A program made the translations under genes and the position numbers. A DNA stretch of 64,000 bases from contig CM057452.1 in NCBI GenBank assembly GCA_016271365.2, positions 1,244,617,001 through 1,244,681,000 on the forward strand. The letters run 5' to 3'. Positions 46,790 to 57,321 of this stretch are shown here, piece by piece (positions within the stretch are counted from its first letter, which is position 1; every line of letters begins with the position of its first letter). This DNA is from Neoceratodus forsteri (lineage: Eukaryota; Chordata; Ceratodontiformes; Ceratodontidae). Under the pieces are notes generated by a model. It saw only the letters and a program-made list of their open reading frames with translations. It was not told the DNA's origin and ran no database searches.

Positions 46790-48990
46790 TAGGCTATCTA
46801 GTGTGAAGCAAGCATTTGTCAATGGTGAATGTTGTTGTGCTGGCATTGGCAGTGGTGGAGGTGGACAGGCATAACGCTGTCAGTTTGTTAATGTGTCCCA
46901 AAAGGTGATTTTGCACAGCAAGTACTCCACTGTGCGGCAGAGCTGCGGAAACGCATTTTGGGCAGGCTGTGGAAAATGGCAGCTGGATTGTTGATAATGA
47001 GGTGTGCACAAATGCCAGTGGTGAAAGTGTGGCATGAAAATATTGCAGATTGATGAAGTTACAAGGGTGCGTGGAAACTGCGCAATGCACGCTTGCAACA
47101 CAGTCATTGTCTGGACTGTCGCCGCCAAATTTTCAACATAGGCATTTTAGGACCTCTGCTGATGAATAGTGTCACTGTCATTTCCTCAAAGTGTCCCAAA
47201 AAGTGATTTCACACAGTGACCGTGCAATTCTGCACCGGATGTGTGAAAACACATTTCAGCCAGCTGTACTGTTCATAAGGAGGTATGGAAAAATGCCAAT
47301 GATGAACAGCTGGAGTGAAAGTATTACAAATTCACAAAGCCACGAGCATGCATTCAAGCTGCACAACGCGCGCTCATGAAATGCTCACTGTATTGACTTT
47401 CATCCCTAAATTTTCAACATAGGCATTTCAGGACATCTGCTAATGAACAGTGTCACTGCCATTTTCATAATGCGTGTTGAACACTGGCTTTCCACAGCAA
47501 CCGCGCTATTGTGCGCCGGAACTGCGAAAACAGATTTTGGTCAGGATGTGAAAAATGACAGCTGTACTGTTCATTAGGAGGTGTAGAACAATGGCACTGT
47601 TAAAAATGTGGAGTGAAAATATTATAAGTTTACGAACTTAAGAGTGTGCGTGCAAACTGCACAATGCACACTCGTAACACAGTAATTTTATGGAATATTG
47701 TCACAAAATTTTCAACACAGGAATTTTAGGACCTCTGCTCATGAACAGTGTTACTGTTATTTTCGTAATGAGAATGTGGTGTGAAAATATTGCTAGCATG
47801 CATTGCACAATTGCGCAGTTGCTACGCACGCTCATAAAACAGTCATTTTATTGAGTACTGTCACCAAATTTTTAACACAGGCATTTTAGAACCTCTGCTC
47901 ATGAACAGTGTCACTGTCATTTTCATAATGTGTCCCAAACACTGATTTTGCACAGCGACCGCACTATTCTGCGCCGGAAGTGCGAAAACACATTTTGGCC
48001 AGGATGTGAAAAATGACAGCTGTACAGTTCACAAGAAGGTGTGGTAAAATGCCAATGTTGAGAATCTGGCATGAAAATAGAACAAATGTGCTAACTTACG
48101 AGCGTGCGTTGCGTGCATTGCGTGGTTGCTACACACGCTCGTAAAACAGTAATTTTTTGGATTTTCCCTCCAAACTTGCAACATAGACTTTTTGAGAGCC
48201 CCTCTCATGAACAGTGGCACTGTTATTTCGTTACTCAGTCCCGAAAGGTGATTTCATGCAGTGACTGAAAAATCACCTTTCAGGACCAAATAACACCATG
48301 ACAGTGCAAGAATTCAAGAGAAGGGGTCCCAAAAACCCCATGTTGAAAATTTGGGGCCAAAATTTACAAAAATGCCCGAGATATACATTAAAGTTGAAAA
48401 CCCCCTATTCATTCCATTATACAGCTTATCAGCATTTCTTCAGTTCGCGGTCGGCTTTGAAGAGGGCAGACGTGTTCCCGGCCCACTGAAGATCATCGCG
48501 CTGGACTCCACAGGTAAGTATGGGGTGAGGGGGGTGAAGGTTGGCAGGGTGCGCAGAGGGTCAGTGCGGGTGGGGGGAGGAGGGCATCGAGACTACGAGG
48601 GACTATTTTCATTTTACAGGGGAAAAAAACCCCATCGCGGGACACTTTTTGTTTTGCAGGGGATTTGGCACGCTGGGGTGGGCTCCCAGAGTGCCACCAA
48701 ACTGTTAACTGTTTGGGGGGGTGTCTGTAGCTGACAGGAGATTGGGCACCCTCATCGGCACACAATATGGGGGGGAATGAGAAAGTAATGCCGACGGGAA
48801 TTGGGCACCCCTGTCGAACACAAAGAAAGTGGGGGGTGAGCCGAGGGATTGGGCACCCCCCGGCATTCAACAATTGGGAGGTTCCAACAGGGAGTGGTCT
48901 ACCCGCTGCACACAAAGAAAGCAGGGGGTTAAACGACAGGGGATTAGGCACCTCGGTTGGCAGTAGTTGGGTGGCTGCTCGCTCGACGAC
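46790..48990 (+). repeat. Composite repeat, copy 2
   Basis: First comes an AT-rich array (46,790-48,380) of units of about 300 bp with CCAAATTTTCAACATAGGCA, GACCTCTGCTCATGAACAGT, CGAAAACACATTTTGGCCAG and AATGCCAATGTTGA-type blocks. Key-block spacings are about 281, 299, 159 and 308 bp. Then a GC-richer segment (48,430-48,730) has CAGGTAAGTATGGGG at 48,511-48,525 and two GCAGGGG / ACAGGGG blocks. Last is a minisatellite of about 55 bp (48,735-48,990; GGATTGGGCACCCC). It matches 11,219-12,494 in reverse order and orientation. Confidence 0.68.
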
Positions 48991-49477
48991 CATGCTCATA
49001 ATGTCAACGAGCATGTAGGAAGGGTCCGCTGCGTATGACGAGCTCTGCTCAGATTGCAGCGGATCTTTTCTTAGATGTGCTCACCACATTATGTAGGCAT
49101 GGTGTGGCATTGGCATGCAGGCTGATTGGGGAATGAGGGATGCACCTACCGGTGTGTGCCCTGCATTCGGCCAACAGCGAGCCCACCTCCAAAGCTGCAC
49201 TGTCCCACAATGTTGGCTGTGTAAGCGCGCCAACATAAAAACGGGGTTATACTTTAAGTGCCATTGACTACACTGCAACTATTGTATAGCTACACTATAT
49301 ATATTAGCTTTTATAGGCTAAATAAAAAATGCTGTCTATCTCAGAGAACACCAACTAGCTACATACATTTATTATTTTCATAGTAGGGTATGTCATAAAA
49401 TGCATCTAGCTAGTTGGGCACATCACAAAGAACATTTTCTGCCACCTGTGCTCAGCCCTCAATGGGGTTGGCAGTAT
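48991..49477. other. No identifiable feature
   Basis: A non-coding transition between the composite repeat and the SINE. GCAGCGGATC-like pieces are too short to classify. Confidence 0.4.
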
Positions 49478-49675
49478 AGCCTAGAGATTAGAGTAACGAG
49501 CTGTGAATGAGCTTGGTATATCCAGCAGACCAGGATTTGATTCCCAGAACCTCCAGTGGCATACTGTGTGACTCTGAGTAAGTCACCTAACCTCCCCAGT
49601 GCTCCCTGGTCACCCCTGAAAACAGGCACTTGTGCCTAGTGGGTCTTACCTGGTTATCAAAGATTAAAATAAATA
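49478..49675 (+). repeat. MIR/CORE-like SINE
   Basis: A tRNA-like head with box A (TATAGCCTAGAGATTAGAG) and box B-like GGATTTGATTCCCAG, then the CORE block TGTGTGACTCTGAGTAAGTC and ACCTAACCTCCCCAGTG. The 3' part is TGTGCCTAGTGGGTCTTACC, then TGGTTATCAAAGATTAAAAT. All three MIR-like regions are present in order. Confidence 0.83.
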
Positions 49676-50234
49676 TTCTGACAAGTGTATCTACATATGT
49701 AATAGCTGTTGCAATGTTTAACAGCTAATCTATTATAAAACTGCCACTATATTTCTTCTGGCATTATGTTATTTGTTCTCAAAATTCTGGAAGATGTTTA
49801 CTATATGCATAAACAGTGTCATTGCATGTCCATTAACACTATTAGATTACATGTTTATTAAGCAGTAAGATCACAAAGTACTGATTTCTGAAGAAGAATG
49901 ATCATCACAGCTACAGCACTGCCTTTTGATAAATGTAAGTGTGTTGTAATTACCAGCAGGTACAGTGTAGTCATACTTTAGTGTCCCTTCTTCATACACT
50001 TCAACTGTCACTTTCTGTGTACTTACCTTGTAAATACATATTAGATAGGCAGTGACTGTGGAAATAACACCACAGAAAGTTGCACATTTCTTTATACTGT
50101 AACTATAGCATTGTTACAAACCCAATATATAATTACGTAGATAAAAGATTTGTACTGTATAAGTAAACAGTGTAGTTGCATATCAGTTAACAATATTAGA
50201 CTGGATGTGTAGTAAGTGGTATGTCCATGAGAGG
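49676..50234. other. AT-rich DNA, no feature
   Basis: There is no coding signal. It may hold the 5' flank of the CR1 that starts near 50,235. Confidence 0.45.
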
Positions 50235-50958
50235 CTGCCTCACAGAGTGTGGGTAAAAGGAGTCATTGGACAACAGTGGGCCCGGAGAGGGTTAGAGTGG
50301 TGGAGTGTAGGCACATTCCAAATCCCATATCATGGAACTCCTATGCCACACTGACAGTGTGGGACTGTCCCACAAAGGTACCCAAAGTAGTGGCTGAGAC
50401 AGATGTGGTGATCCTCCATGGTGGAGATCCCAAGAGGGGGTGGCAGATGACCCCAGAGGAGGAGGAAGTGAATCCTGGTGGGGGACTAGATAGTAAGGGG
50501 TCTACAGATTGTGACATGTAGGGATGAAGAGAGGGTGGTAAGGTGCCTTCCTGGTGTCATGGATCATAGGGATGGAAGGAGGATCCCAAGGATTGCTGGG
50601 GAGGTGGGGGGGAGGGAGAGCTGGGTGTCATTGTCCACTTGGGGATAAATGACCTGGTTGGGGAGAGGCCAGAAACAGTTCAGGAGGAGTTCAGGAAACT
50701 GGGGAGGGGTCTTAAACAAGTGTCACAATCTGTTACTTTCTCGGAGGTGCTACCTGTCCATGACAAGGGGGATGACAGGAAGCTTTGCACTGGGGACATC
50801 AACTTATGGTTGAGGAAAGGGTGTGGAGAAGAGGGAGTCAGATTCACTGGGGACTGGGGCTCTACCTGGTGGGATAGAGATCTGTATAGGGGTGACGGCC
50901 TGAATTCCTCCAGAAGGGGAACAGAAATCCTCAGTGAACAGTTTAAATGATACATTAT
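50235..50958 (+). mobile_element. CR1 LINE, 5' part with ORF1 (interrupted by LTR element)
   Basis: Upstream segment of a CR1 copy whose ORF2 resumes at 57,322. Sequence near 50,395 reads VAETDVVILHGGD. Later VIVHLGINDLVGERPETVQ starts near 50,627. The 5' limit is uncertain. The 6.4-kb LTR element separates the end of ORF1 from the intergenic spacer before ORF2. Confidence 0.75.
50618..50950 (+). pseudogene. CR1 ORF1 esterase-like (SGNH) domain
   Basis: The run begins VIVHLGINDLVGERP, which is block III (GxND) of SGNH/GDSL esterases. It continues with FRKLGRGLKQV, VTFSEVLPV (usually a VxFSxxLP strand), INLWLRKGCGEEGVRFTGDW, WWDRDLYRGDGLNSSRRG and TEILSEQFK. Block V normally reads DGxHxS, and here the catalytic His is Asn (DGLN). 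The Ser block (GDS) should lie upstream, but only broken sequence is seen there. Esterase-type ORF1 proteins are known in some CR1-clade LINEs, where they are thought to act in the RNP or at membranes. The change at His suggests this copy is inactive. Confidence 0.75.
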
Positions 50959-52432
50959 TGCAACCCCCTTGTTACCCGGGGTTACTAGAATCCCAGTAAG
51001 ACCTAGTGGTAGGCAGGGAAGGCAGCTTGTGAAACTCCAGTTAAATGGATTTCACACCATCTCACTCTGTTCTCAGTCTCAGCTGAGACAGGGATGACAT
51101 CACCATAGAACTATTGCAGCTGCATGAGCCACAATGGAATCTACAGAAGGGAGTTAGAGTACAATGTTCGGAGGTTTGAACAGTAGTCTGTGGCAGTTGG
51201 GAGTTGGAGATTGGTGTGAGTGGAGTACAGCAGCTCTGTGCTCAGGCTATTGGAGCCTCAGCCCTGAAATAGGGCTACATTTAGGGAAATGTGTGTGTTT
51301 CTGCCAAAAGAGGGACACAGTAGCTGTTTTTAAAGTGGTGGAGACCATTGATTCTGGTCTCTGTGCCCCATCCCTGAGGGGATGGGGCAGGAAGGTTTGC
51401 CTGCTATTCCAGGGGCAACCCCCTGGCATATGCTAGTGAAAAAGCTGCCTTATTTTGCCCAAGTGTGTGGGGTACAAGAAAGATTTCATGATTTGCCTGT
51501 GGGGCACCTGCAACCAGAGAGTGAGTTCTGCTCTTTCTAAAGGGCCCATGTTTCATCCTGAACTGTGTAAAAGTGGGGATTGGACGACTGAAGTAGTGGG
51601 AGACCTAGAGTAATAGGCTTAGCCAAAAGTAAAAGTATGTTCAAGTCCAGCACATAAGGGAAGTCAAGACATGTAGAGGAGATGTGACATACGTCTACCC
51701 AGTAATCTACATTTCCAAGCTTTCAAAAGAGTTGTTTAGTATCCAGAGAAATAGGCGGGTATGGATTGTGGGAGCTGGAGGTGGGAGACCCCCCATCTTT
51801 AGTAACTAGGTCCACCTCTACGGATTTGCTGTGTGGATTTCTACTTTGCCTCATGCACTTGGCCAGTGATGAGGGAAGTACCCAGACGTGGGAATGGAAG
51901 GAAATTTCCCTTTAGGAGTCGAAGGCTCTAAGGTGGATTGGGGAGCCACCAACAGGAAAACTGATTCATTCCCATATGGACCACGGATCAAGTGGCCGGC
52001 CGGGGAGCCGGGCCATGGGGAAAACCCAAGTAGTGTATAAGTCGGGCTGTGTACCCAAAGCTACATGCAAGTCTGGGCTGTGTGCCTTGTGGGTTCAGAG
52101 CCTGAGGGCTGAAATAGTGAAGAAGTGTTTTGTTGTCTCGAATCTGCATTACCAGGAATGTAGCCCCATGAGGGTCCGTCTATGCTTTGTTTATTCAGTT
52201 TGGGTGTGAATAAAAGCCACACTGTAGAATCCCATTCCTGGTTTTGGACATTACAGTTATTGCTTCCTGTGTTTGGATTTACTTGGGTACCCCTGTGCAG
52301 AGTAGCCAAACCTAGGCCCCCTGTGCTGAGTAACATAGTCCTCTCCGAACCCAGTCCCCACCAGGTACTGCTGTCAGCTTCAACAGCATGCCACCTGTCG
52401 TTTTGCAAAAAGGCAGGGGTGAGGGCATTACA
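50959..52432 (+). repeat. 5' LTR
   Basis: It starts TGCAACCCCCTTGTTACCC (TGTGACC in the other LTR) and ends GAGGGCATTACA, so TG/CA ends hold. A TATAAG at 52,036-52,041 and AATAAA at 52,209-52,214 are spaced as expected for promoter and poly(A) signal around an R region of about 150 bp. That would leave a U3 of about 1.07 kb and a U5 of about 0.2 kb. Confidence 0.88.
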
Positions 52433-52436
52433 AAAA

Positions 52437-52454
52437 TGGAGGCACCGCTTTGGA
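52437..52454 (+). promoter_or_regulatory. Primer-binding site, tRNA-Thr type
   Basis: TGGAGGCACCGCT begins four bases after the LTR end. It is complementary to the 3' end of vertebrate tRNA-Thr (acceptor ending AGCGGTGCCTCCA). The match then weakens (TTGGATTTAA against GGGATTCGAA), fitting an aged site. Confidence 0.75.
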
Positions 52455-53255
52455 TTTAATTCTGGGAGGAAGGGTGCTCGGGCAAGGGGCTAGCGTTTTG
52501 GCTATCTGGCAGTGAGTAGCCCAAAAAGCTGAAGCAAGTTAATTAGTGTGTCGCTGTGTGCTGTGGATCTTATGCTGCTGTTAAAATGCCAACTGTTTAC
52601 CAAGGAGCAGTAAAGCTAAAAGAGTGTGCCCTTGTCCTGCATCAAATGTTTACAGCGTTTTTGCCAGCTTGTTAAAGAACTGTGTTGTGATTAAGAAAAG
52701 TGTGGAAGACTAGGGGTAGCGACAGGAAAATTGTGCCCTGGACATTGGAAGTGCTTTTAAGTCAACTGAGAGACTTGCAGTGTGAATGACCATGCTAAAT
52801 GGCTGAAATGGGCTCCCGCCGGGGAGTCAGTTGAAGAAAAATAACAGTGGTTTCTGCAGTTTAAATTTGCCTGCTCGACAATCGCCGTGAAGAGAAGAGC
52901 ACTCGCAAGGAAGAAGAGGCTCATTTGCATGGCGTCGTGTGATTGGTGAGGCTGCAATCAGTCACACCCCTCAGCCAGCTCTACAGTGACTTCCCAGCAT
53001 TCGAGAGGGAGTGTGAGTGGAGTGCATGTACTGGCTAGTGGAGGAGTGTCGCGGTGATTAAAAAGCGCTGTAAAACTTGTAAAAATAGACTTTTCTGTTC
53101 AAAATCGGGCTCAACCCGCATCTCGATCGACTAAATTGCAAGTGTGGTGATCGGGGAGATGATTGGCAGGACTGCCCACCCATTTTCTGTTCTGAGGCCT
53201 CCGAGACTGGCTGCAGGCCTTTTCTCCATCGCAGCTAACAGCTACTGATAACATT

Positions 53256-53735
53256 ATGGCCTCAGGACCAGCTCGCTACCCGGATCACGCCCGGGCTGCA
53301 GTAACAGCAGTAGTAAATAGATTAAGGGAAATTGAAAGGTGTCATTATGGAGGACAACTGCCTTCTCATGTGGTGATTCCTGGATATCCAGTGCATGTGT
53401 GTCAAATTTGCTTAAACGCTGGAAGGGACGTCTTCATGATACCTCACTGTTCTGGATGCCTAGAAAAATATGGCTTGTATAAAGTGCCTCAGATTCGTTT
53501 GGCTCCCACATGGACAAAAGTTCAGGAATCTGTAGCTCGCAGCACACAGCACCAGGCAGAGCCTTTTGAGGAATGCCCCTCGAGGGAGTGTGACACAAAG
53601 CTAGAGGGTGCAGATTTAGAGACAGAACCAGATGTTGAAGTTTTGGATGCTGTATCTCAGAAGGAAAGTTCAGATAAAGCATCAGTAGACCCCTGGGGGG
53701 GGGGGGCTAAGCCCAAGTCTCATAAAAGAAGATGA
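53256..53735 (+). pseudogene. LTR-element protein, first part, with paired CxxC motif
   Basis: About 159 codons with a favourable start (A at -3, G at +4). Residues 1-45 are helix-prone and basic. Residues about 49-68 hold CQIC, then 11 residues, then HCSGC, a C-x2-C-x12-C-x2-C arrangement typical of a zinc ribbon or similar metal-binding fold. Residues about 95-150 are acidic and low in hydrophobics. It stops just after a G12 run (53,695-53,706), beyond which another frame is open, so the native protein probably continued. I do not recognise the family. A retroviral gag-type or accessory protein is possible, and position downstream of the leader fits either. Confidence 0.6.
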
Positions 53736-53736
53736 G

Positions 53737-54468
53737 ATGCGGGAGGCCTTTGAATGGGACGTGTCGACCTCCACGCCTAGTGATGAGTGGATAGTCTCAG
53801 GAGAGAGGACGACTGCTCACTCCTGGGCTCAGATCCTCAGTGAGGAGGAAGATGAGGGGGAACCTATGTGGCCTTGTGAAAAAGGAATGGGTACACAGCC
53901 TCAAGCTCTTGCCTCGGAGGAATGCATGGAAGAGAGTGGAGATGCCACTTCCCTGACTATGCAAGAAGAAGTCGTCAGGGAACCGTTTCTAATCTTGTTA
54001 AGGATGCGTAGCTGGCAGAACCAGGACTGGCCACCCCGAAGCCAGGCCAGTGGTCTCAGGTTGACTAAAGCTAGTAAAGAGGAGAGACTAGTTCGTAGGA
54101 AGGCGAATGAGATCTACGGGATGACCTTTCCTACCTTTCCTTGGAAAGTCTTGGAGGAGATTGAGAACAGCAGGAAATCCTGGATCTGGGCCAAAGCAAC
54201 GAAATGTGTGCATCCTGGTGCAAACAAGCATGTCAGAAACAGACTGTTTCATGAGAAATATACCCAGTGGAAGAGAGGCAGGACACTGTTTATGGACAGA
54301 GTGCGAATAGTGGACGGAGAGGGACATGAAACCTTCCACTGTGTGAATTACGTGTGCCCAGACAGGGTAATAATTCAATCTCCTGACCCCCTGTACTATT
54401 GGCCTCAATGCAAGGACCTCCCAGCAAATGTGCGCATGCCTACTAGGTGGAAAGCCGAGCAGTGGTAG
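53737..54468 (+). pseudogene. LTR-element protein, second part
   Basis: About 243 codons in the +1 frame relative to the previous entry. The frame is open from the G12 run, so its first Met is probably not a native start. Residues 1-90 are acidic (SEEEDEGEPM, EECMEESGDA), like a transactivation or linker segment. The basic stretch KASKEERLVRRKANEIYG follows, then FPTFPWKVLEEIENSRKSW, then a Cys/His-bearing C-terminal block with HETFHCVNYVCPDRVI and DPLYYWPQC. It has no RT, protease or integrase motif. Acidic plus basic DNA-binding-like parts might suggest a regulatory protein such as the transactivators of complex retroviruses, but that is inference. Confidence 0.55.
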
Positions 54469-55845
54469 TCAATACTGCCACACCAGCCTTTGCAGTGCCT
54501 TTGTTGATCCACCAGTATGGACATTCAGGACTCAGGTGCCCCACATTCATCAGTTCTACAGTGTACTGGCCTTTCCAGAATCCATCGATTGGCCCACCAG
54601 ATGACTTCAGATCCAGAGAGGACACCAGCCCAGATGTATCCTGATCCATTGCCTGGTAATCGGATGACGTCAGACCAGCTGTTTCCCTTTTTGTTCCTGT
54701 TCTAAGGTTCCATCTCCAGAGATGACATCCCCCCAGCAGTTCCCAGATGTGCCCTCCTGTAGTTCCCAGAAGATGTCCGCCCAGCTGTATCAGAAGAAAT
54801 GCTACCTGGGGGACTCTTTGGCTGAGGAGCAGGTCGGTGCAGATTTTTCGTTCTACAAGTGACCGGTAAGTCCAACCTTTTCTATCCTTATGACATTGCA
54901 GTACACACCCTACACTAGCAGACTCCAGAATGTGTGAACTGTCCTCAAAGACTCTCCCCTTTGGGACTTTGGCCTGCTAGAACTGTGCTTTACCGGGCTC
55001 CGGCCCAGGCGAGACTCTTTAATGGACTAGCCTTCGGGCACTGTGGTCACTAGTTGGGACTTTTAGGGCACTCCATCCCCCCAAATGTGTATCGTAAATA
55101 ATGTCATTGTTTTTCTACTGTTTTCTAGTGTATATACTGTTTTTCTACCTTTTCTAAAAAAAATCTTTTTGGGATTCTCCAGTGTTTTGATGGTAGGGGT
55201 TTAGGTAGACAGTGTATGCAGATTAGGAGTGTGTGTTGTCTTTCTTTTCTTGCAGGTGTTCCTGGAGAAGATAGAAGAGAAGACAACAAGCAGAGGAGGG
55301 GCTCATCGGAGTTCCTCACTAGTACTTTAGTGTGTAGAATTTAAAGTACTGTGGTTGTTATTGTTGTTGTTACTGTATTAACCCTTTCCTTCCACAGGTG
55401 TGGTTGTGGGGGTAAGGAGGCAGTAAAGTGATGTAATGGTGTGGTATTAGTTTCTTGGTGTGTGGTTGCAGGGTGCCCAAGGTCGGGGAGGTCCCTGGGT
55501 TGTTTTTCTTTTGGGGTGTTAAGTTAGGGGCAGACAGATTTTCCCTAGAGGGCTAGGGGGGATAGACAGGCTGTGGTCCTGAATGGCCATAGGGACTGCA
55601 GTGCTGAGCTATTAGGTCTATGCTCTGGACAGTTCTTCCAGATCCACTAGGCGGCCATAGTAAGTGGGTAGAGTAGAGGCTGATATGTCAGCTAAAGGCC
55701 TCTAGGCCCTTAGTGTTACCTGTCTGTGCTCGCACATGGTAGGAGGGGGCCTGATCACTCCCCTCCGCAGGTAGCACCTAGGTTGGGATGGCCTAAGCCA
55801 GGTAAACAATGACTGCGGACAGTCATTTTCCCTGTCAAGTGTGAG
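54469..55845 (+). other. LTR-element interior, non-coding
   Basis: Only short frames are present. GATGAC and CCAGCTG/CCAGATG phrases recur at 54,600-54,800, hinting at a decayed proline-rich repeat. A short purine run (GGTAGGAGGGGG) is at 55,738-55,749, about 100 bp before the 3' LTR, too far for a typical polypurine tract. Confidence 0.5.
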
Positions 55846-57321
55846 TGTGACCCCCTTGTTACCCAGGGTTACTAGAATCCCAGTAAGACCTAGTGGTAGG
55901 CAGGGAAGGCAGCTTTTGAAACTCCAGTTAAATGGATTTCACACCGTCTCACTCTGTTCTCAGTCTTAGCTGAGACTGAGGGATGACATCACCATAGAAC
56001 TATCGCAGCTGCATGAGCCACAATGGAATCTGCAGAAGGGAGTTAGAGTAGAATGTTCGGAGGTTTGAACAGTAGTCTGTGGCAGTTGGGAGTTGGAGAT
56101 TGGTGTGAGAGGAGCACAGCAGCTCTGTGCTCAGGCTCTTGGAGCCTCAGCCCTGAAAATAGGGCTACATTTAGGGAAAGGTGTGTGTTTCCACCAAAAG
56201 AGGGACACAGTAGCTGTTTTTAAAATGGTGGAGACTGTTGATTCGGGTCTCTGTGCCCCATCTCTGAGGGGATGGGGCAGGAAGGTTTGCCTGCTATTCC
56301 AGGGGCAACCCCCTGGTATCTGCTAGTGAAGAAGCTGCCTTATTTTGCCCAAGTGTGTGGGGTACAAGAAGATTTCATGATTCGCCTGTGGGGCACCTGC
56401 AACCGGAGGGTGAGTTCTGCTCTTTCTAAAGAGCCCATGTTTCATCCTGAACTGTGTAAAAGTGGGGATTGGACTACTGAAGTAGTGGGAGGCCTAGAGT
56501 AATAGGCTTAGCCAAAAGTAAAAGTATGTTCAAGTCCAGCACATAAGGGAAGTCAAGACATGTAGAGGAGATGTGACATACGTCTTCCCAGTAATCTACA
56601 TTGCCAAGCTTTCAAAAGAGTTGTTTAGTATCCAGAGAAATAGGCGGGTATGGATTGTGGGAGCTGGAGGTGGGAGACCCCCCATCTTTAGTAACTAGGT
56701 CCACCTCTACGGATTTGCTGTGTGGATTTCTACTTTGCCTCATGCACTTGGCCAGTGATGAGGGAAGTACCCAGATGTGGGAATGGAAGGAAATTTTCCT
56801 TTAGGAGTTGAAGGCTCTAAGGTGGTTTGGGGAGCCACCAACAGGAAAACTGGTTCATTCCCATATGGACCGCAGATCAAGTGGCTGGCGGGGGAGCTGG
56901 GCCATAGGGAAAACCCAAGTAGTGTACAAGCCGGGCTGTGTACCCAAAGTTACGTGCAAGTCTGGGCTGTGTGCCTTGTGGGTTCAGAGCCTGAGGGCTG
57001 AAATAGTGAAGAAGTGTTTTGTTGTTTCTAATCTGCATTACCAGGAATGTAGCCCCTTGGGGGTCCGTCTATGCTTTGTTTGTTCAGTTTGGATGTGAAT
57101 AAAAGCCACACTGTAGAATCCCATTCCTGGTTTTGGACATTACAGTTATTGCTTCCTGTGTTTGGATTTACTTGGGTGCCCCTGTGCAGAGTAGCCAAAC
57201 CTAGGCCCCCTGTGCCGAGTAACCTAGTCCTCCCCAAACCTAGTCCCCACCCGGTACTGCTGTTAGCTTCAACAGCATGCCACCTATCATTTTGCAAAAA
57301 GGCAGGGGTGAGGATGTTACA
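55846..57321 (+). repeat. 3' LTR
   Basis: Begins TGTGACCCCCTTGTTACCC and ends GAGGATGTTACA. It is collinear with the 5' LTR over 1.47 kb with scattered substitutions. AATAAA is at 57,098-57,103. The TATAAG of the 5' copy reads TACAAG here (56,922-56,927). Confidence 0.88.

Larger units (their letters stand above)
50959..57321 (+). mobile_element. Endogenous LTR element with 1.47-kb LTRs and no pol
   Basis: A 6.36-kb element inserted in CR1: 5' LTR, tRNA-Thr-type primer site, 0.8-kb leader, one broken open frame (53,256-54,468), 1.4 kb of non-coding DNA, 3' LTR. I find no protease, RT, integrase or envelope motifs in the 3.4-kb interior, so it is defective or non-autonomous. Target duplication is only a near match (TTAT at 50,955-50,958, TTAG at 57,322-57,325). 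No purine tract abuts the 3' LTR. The LTRs differ at about 8 of 240 positions compared by eye. Long LTRs and an unrelated-looking late frame recall complex retroviruses, but class is not established. Confidence 0.85.

Noticed and set aside
51164..51436. Open frame in the 5' LTR with a matching frame at 56,093-56,326 in the 3' LTR
   Set aside because: The agreement is explained by LTR duplication at integration, and the frames differ by frameshifts. No family resemblance.
53256..54468. Assigning the LTR-element frame to a named retroviral gene
   Set aside because: The CxxC pairs and acidic/basic layout are suggestive only. No diagnostic motif was seen, so no name was given.
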